Origin: Galerina marginata
Lineage: Eukaryota; Basidiomycota; Agaricomycetes; Agaricales; Galerinaceae
Length of the DNA: 64,000 nt
NCBI GenBank assembly: GCA_023014335.1
Contig: JAECYW010000016.1
Location: forward strand, 248,001 to 312,000
Direction: 5' to 3'
Shown: one piece after another, positions 60,509 through 64,000 of the stretch
How the letters are laid out: each line of letters starts with the position of its first letter
Position numbering within the stretch: position 1 is the stretch's first letter
Notes under the pieces: model-generated
The model's input: the letters and a program-made list of their open reading frames with translations, nothing else
Told to the model about the DNA's origin: nothing
Databases searched by the model: none
Program-made: the position numbers and the translations under genes

Positions 60509-60552
60509 AAAAGACTCGTACTGCCACGCACCGCGGTGGCCTGCTAAACAAG
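60509..60552 (+). repeat. Right terminus: inverted 12-mer, GC-rich hairpin and element end
   Basis: AAAAGACTCGTA (60509-60520) is the exact inverse of the left tip. It is followed by GCCAC...GTGGC (60523-60540), with the palindrome ACCGCGGT in between, and CTGCTAAACAAG up to the receptor-gene junction. CTAA at 60544-60547 would also suit a classical Helitron CTRR end. Confidence 0.72.
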
Positions 60553-63454
60553 TAGACTCCATATTGATACGAATATTCAAGTGAAAGAGATCAAGGCTAA
60601 CCTGCAACAAACGGGTACATTTCTAATTCCTTGCCGAGTCCTTTTTCTAATTTATTCATGGTGGTCATAGGAAAGAAGTTGCAGACAATTGAGGACGATA
60701 GACTAGGTACTTCAGTTCCAGATATCTTCGATAATTAAGTAACTCATTCGAATTCTTCAGCCAAGGAAATATGTAGCTGGCTATCCCCTCCAGACAGCTC
60801 TAGGAACTACAATGAAGCGATCAAGAAACGCCAGTCCGACACCTGCACTTGGTTTCTCGACGGAAAGCGATTCCTCAACTGGACGGAAAAACCTGGGTTC
60901 TTCTGGGTTAAAGGAAAAGGTAAGTTTCCTGGTAACTTATTCGAATTTGATGGCTAAACAATTCCATAGCGGGAAGTGGTAAAAGCATTCTTTGGTAAGT
61001 TTCTTCGTCATATATGGTATGATGGCAAGGTCGACGAGTTATCTTCTCAGCTCTTCGATTATCAATGAACTCTCCCAGAAGGATGCGCCATTCGGAATGG
61101 CGTACTTCTTCTTTGATGCAAGGGATTCTCAAGCAGCCTTACAACGTCACGAGAACCTTATCCGATCCCTCGTTTCACAGTTCACCTACCAGCGAGGCAG
61201 TATACCGACTGAATTAGCAGACCTATATAAGCTTTGTGGAGATCATCAGCAGCCAACGATTAATCAACTTCAGGACGTTCTGCGCATAATTCTCAATGGC
61301 TTTTCGGACACTTATATTATCATTGATGCTCTCGACGAATGCGCTAACCGCGAAGAAACACTGGTTTGGGTTAATAATCTCATCTCGGATACACATCGGG
61401 CAGCGGAAAACCTTCACATCATGGTCACCAGTCGGCCTGAGCGAGACATCGAAAAGGTTTTCGGAATGCTTGATGCACCTGCTATTGATATTGGAGAGGC
61501 GGCTGCAAACCAAGATATTATCAAGTTTCTCGAGTGTCAAATGGAATCGAAACTCAAAGGGTACGACGAGAACATTCGAAAAGAAATAAAGTCTCGCTTA
61601 AATATGCAGGCGGAAGGATCGTACGTCGGCATCTCTCACCAACAAGCAGTCCATTGTGTAAATGTTGCTAATATTGCGCCAAGGTTTCGTTGGGTCGCAT
61701 TACAGCTATCCGAGCTGGAAATGTGTCTGAGCGAATATGAAATAATGGATCAAATGATCAACCTACCAAAGGGTTTAGACGAAATTTATGAGCGAATGCT
61801 GAAGGCGATTGATGGGAAGTATCGCGCCGACACGATGACATTCCTGGAGTGGCTGTCCTTTTCCAAACGTCCAATGAAAGTTGCCGAAATCGCAGAAGTC
61901 ATCACAGTGGACTTTAATTCAGAAGATGGGCCAGTGTTCAACCCGAAGAAGCGATATCAAAACCCACGGGACATGCTGGTACGGTGCTCAAGTCTTGTTA
62001 CTGAATCAGAAGGTACGTACTGTTAGCTTAATCTGGTGATTTTGCCTTTGTTGACAGGGAAGACAGGCACTGTGAAACTCTCTCATTTCTCTGTCAAGGA
62101 GTTCCTTCTCTCCGAGCGTGTTGAGAAAATTTTCCACATCAGCGAGAAAGCCGCTCATTCAAAAATTTCGGAAATCTCTGTTGCCTACCTTCTACAGTTT
62201 GACTCGCTTGCGCCAATGACAGAGCCTACACTTGACCGCTCCCTACTTGCACGATATGCAGCCAGGTATTGGATCGACCACGCAAAATCCGGGGGGATGG
62301 ACCCCGGTCTCCTGAAGTTGGTACTGCAACTTTTCACAACGGAGACCGCTTCTTTCAGAAATTTGATCCAAATATGGGATATCGATGGTGAAACTTGGGG
62401 TCGTAGGATGAAAGATGCCAATGCTTATTCCCCTTTATATTATGCTGCATTGGCTGGAATGGAACAAGTGGTATATGGCCTACTAGAGAAGGGGGCAGAT
62501 GTGAATGCACAGGGAGGAGAATATGGATCCGCACTCCAGGCAGCGTCGTCTAAAGGTCACGAGGCAATCATGAAAGTGTTGCTTGAAAACGGGGCAGACA
62601 TGAATGCACAGGGAGGAGAATATGGGTCTGCACTCCAGGCGGCGTCGTTTGAAGGTCACGAGGCAGTCGTGAAAGTCCTGCTCAAGAGGGGGGCGGATGT
62701 GAATGCACAGGGAGGAGGGTATGGGTCCGCACTTCATGCGGCGTCGCTTGGAGGTCACGAGGCAATCGTGAAAGTGCTGCTCGAGAAGGGAGCGGACGTG
62801 AATGCACAGGAAGGAGAATACAGGTCAGCACTCCACATAGCGGTGGTCAGAGGTCATGAGGCAATTGTAAAAGTGCTGCTTGAGAAGGGCGCGGACATTA
62901 ATGCACAGGGAGAAAGATACGGGTCAGCACTTCAGCAAGCATCGTCTATAGGTCACGAGGCAATCGTGAAAGTGCTGCTCGAGAACGGGGCGGACGTGAA
63001 TGCACAGGGAGGAGAAAACGGGTCCGCACTCCAGGCAGCGTCGTCTTATGGTTACGTGGCAATCGTGAAAGTGTTGCTTGAGAAGGGGGCCAACGTCAAT
63101 ACACAGGGAGGATATTATGGGTCTGCACTCCAGGCAGCGTCGTCTATAGGTCATGAGGCGATCGTGAAAGTGCTGCTTGAGAACGGGGCGGACGTGAATG
63201 CCCAGGGAGGACAAAACGGGTCCGCACTCCAAGCAGCATCGGCTAGAGGTCGCGAGGCAGTCGTGAAAGCGCTGCTCGAGAACGGGGCGGACGTGAATGC
63301 AGTGAATATGGACGAAGTATGGCACTCTACTGTTCGGAAAATGCTTCACCAGGCAAAACGGTATGTCAATCCTCCCAGACTATCCAATTACCCAATCTTT
63401 CATGGTACTCACCCCATTCCCATGTTACGGATCCCAAGGATTCTTATCGGATGA
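60553..63454 (+). pseudogene. NACHT-ankyrin receptor, C-terminal half (3' part of the split gene)
   Basis: Exons 60553-60614, 60671-60706, 60761-60919, 60970-60994, 61051-61620, 61684-62012 and 62058-63454 splice in phase; the first base completes the Ser codon begun at 30960. Domains in order: linker (RLHIDTNIQVKEIK), SWLSPPDSSRNYNEA pre-NACHT motif and TCTWFLDG. The P-loop KGKAGSGKSILC is split by two introns. Walker B-like IIIDALDEC, TSRPERDI, the SFRWVALQL block, a winged-helix region and nine ankyrin repeats complete it. The family senses ligands through the repeats and is implicated in fungal allorecognition and immunity. No frameshift in this half, but it lacks its own start codon and promoter unless transcription begins in the inserted element. 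Confidence 0.87.
62424..63310 (+). repeat. Nine near-identical 33-residue ankyrin repeats (99-bp period)
   Basis: Repeats begin with SALQAAS-type residues, followed by GHEAIVKVLLE-GADVNAQGG. At the DNA level units 2-9 are highly alike, with changes clustered around the GEYG/GENG/GYYG turn and the residue before GHEA. High identity suggests recent unit shuffling or concerted evolution. Confidence 0.92.
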
Positions 63455-64000
63455 TACATCGGATGGTCATTAGTAGTGCTTAGGATGGCCGGCAGCCTAT
63501 AACGGATCAGCGTAAATCTACGTCATGGAACCTCATGATCTACTCACCCGTCATTCATTCACTTTCCGTACTTTTCACCACCTTTCTATTTCCTTAGCTT
63601 CATCAGCGGCTACAACTGTGGACAGAAAATCTAATTAATTATTGAGTACCAGTGGAACTTAAGCGTGTGTGATAGAGAAAGCCCTCCGTGATAGTGGCGC
63701 CGGGGAACTGGAACTGTGGGTATCAGTTTTTTTCTCCTAAAAAATGAGGTGAACCTTGTGAGGAGATCGACGCAGATTTGAATTCGTTCGGAAAGCTGTT
63801 TTTGGGAGTTTATTCCTTGGTTCAAATCGTGTATCTCTGAATCGTGTATCTCTCAAGTGAGAGTATAAGCATACATTCGAGATAAGATTGATATGTAGGC
63901 ACAGCCTACTCACCTTCAACGACGCCGGAGAGCGACTTAGATCCTGCGGTGTGAATAGGCTAAACTTCCTAAAGCTTGAAGCCAAAAGACGAATCAGCTA
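63455..64000. other. Downstream region, no gene seen
   Basis: 545 bp of spacer after the ankyrin gene. Short minus-strand frames only. Confidence 0.35.

Larger units (their letters stand above)
30961..60552 (+). mobile_element. Putative giant (~29.6 kb) Helentron-like rolling-circle element with cargo
   Basis: The interval separates two halves of one receptor gene that rejoin in the same codon. Its left tip TACGAGTCTTTT (30962-30973) is exactly inverted at 60509-60520, 32 bp short of the right boundary; a GC-rich hairpin (60523-60540) fills the gap. Asymmetric inverted termini plus a 3' hairpin are the hallmark of Helentron/Helitron2 elements. The rolling-circle Rep-helicase gene lies at the right end in the expected orientation. 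Cargo: five multi-exon genes (31367-51986) and a nested TIR element (41060-46217). The exact end bases are uncertain by one or two because G/T can be assigned to either side. Alternative: a smaller Helentron later expanded by insertion of the left 21 kb. Confidence 0.68.

Noticed and set aside
30961..60552. Starship-type element with a tyrosine-recombinase captain
   Set aside because: No DUF3435-like tyrosine recombinase gene was seen at either end; the only recognised mobility enzyme is the Rep-PIF1 helicase.
1..64000. CRISPR arrays, rRNA or tRNA genes, LTR retrotransposons
   Set aside because: No repeat-spacer structure, no rRNA-like block, and no reverse transcriptase or long direct terminal repeats were seen. 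A tRNA could have been missed without a folding search.

Overview
The window looks like accessory DNA from a filamentous basidiomycete, most likely an Agaricomycete. The evidence is gene structure (dense ~45-60 bp introns) and gene families: KDZ transposase with a CxC2 cluster, SPT5-like NGN/KOW paralogue, DUF6533 tail, TPR-CHAT protease and a STAND/NACHT-ankyrin receptor. I cannot name the species; a Rhizoctonia-like fungus is a guess. All exon models were spliced by eye and accepted only where reading frame and splice phase agreed.

Layout. 1-9514: edge of a KDZ transposase (-), an SPT5-like gene (-), a long hairpin, two unknown genes (-) and a six-exon unknown gene (+). 9515-12900: a tandemly duplicated block, each copy holding the end of a DUF6533 membrane-protein gene and a small secreted protein with exact class II hydrophobin cysteine spacing. 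12900-18500: no recognisable gene; foldback elements, dispersed repeats and a copy of the 5' end of the receptor gene found at 29752. 18509-22558: a complete TPR-CHAT gene (-). 22559-29751: repeats and MITEs.

29752-63454 is the main discovery. A STAND receptor gene (C2-like/helical N-terminus, NACHT, nine ankyrin repeats) appears cut in two. The left half stops at 30960 and the right half resumes at 60553, in the same codon and phase. The intervening ~29.6 kb (30961-60552) begins with a 12-bp motif whose exact inverse lies 32 bp inside the other end, followed by a GC-rich hairpin. This is the asymmetric terminal arrangement of Helentron/Helitron2-type rolling-circle elements. At its right end is an A+T-rich Rep-PIF1 helicase gene fused in frame to a USP-like peptidase but interrupted by one TGA. 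The rest carries five largely intact multi-exon genes in host-like composition (a nucleotidyltransferase-like protein and proteins of 453, 611, >=840 and 1472 aa), plus a nested ~5.2 kb element with very long terminal inverted repeats. I read it as a giant cargo-carrying rolling-circle element that destroyed an immune-type receptor gene. A smaller Helentron enlarged by later insertions is the main alternative.
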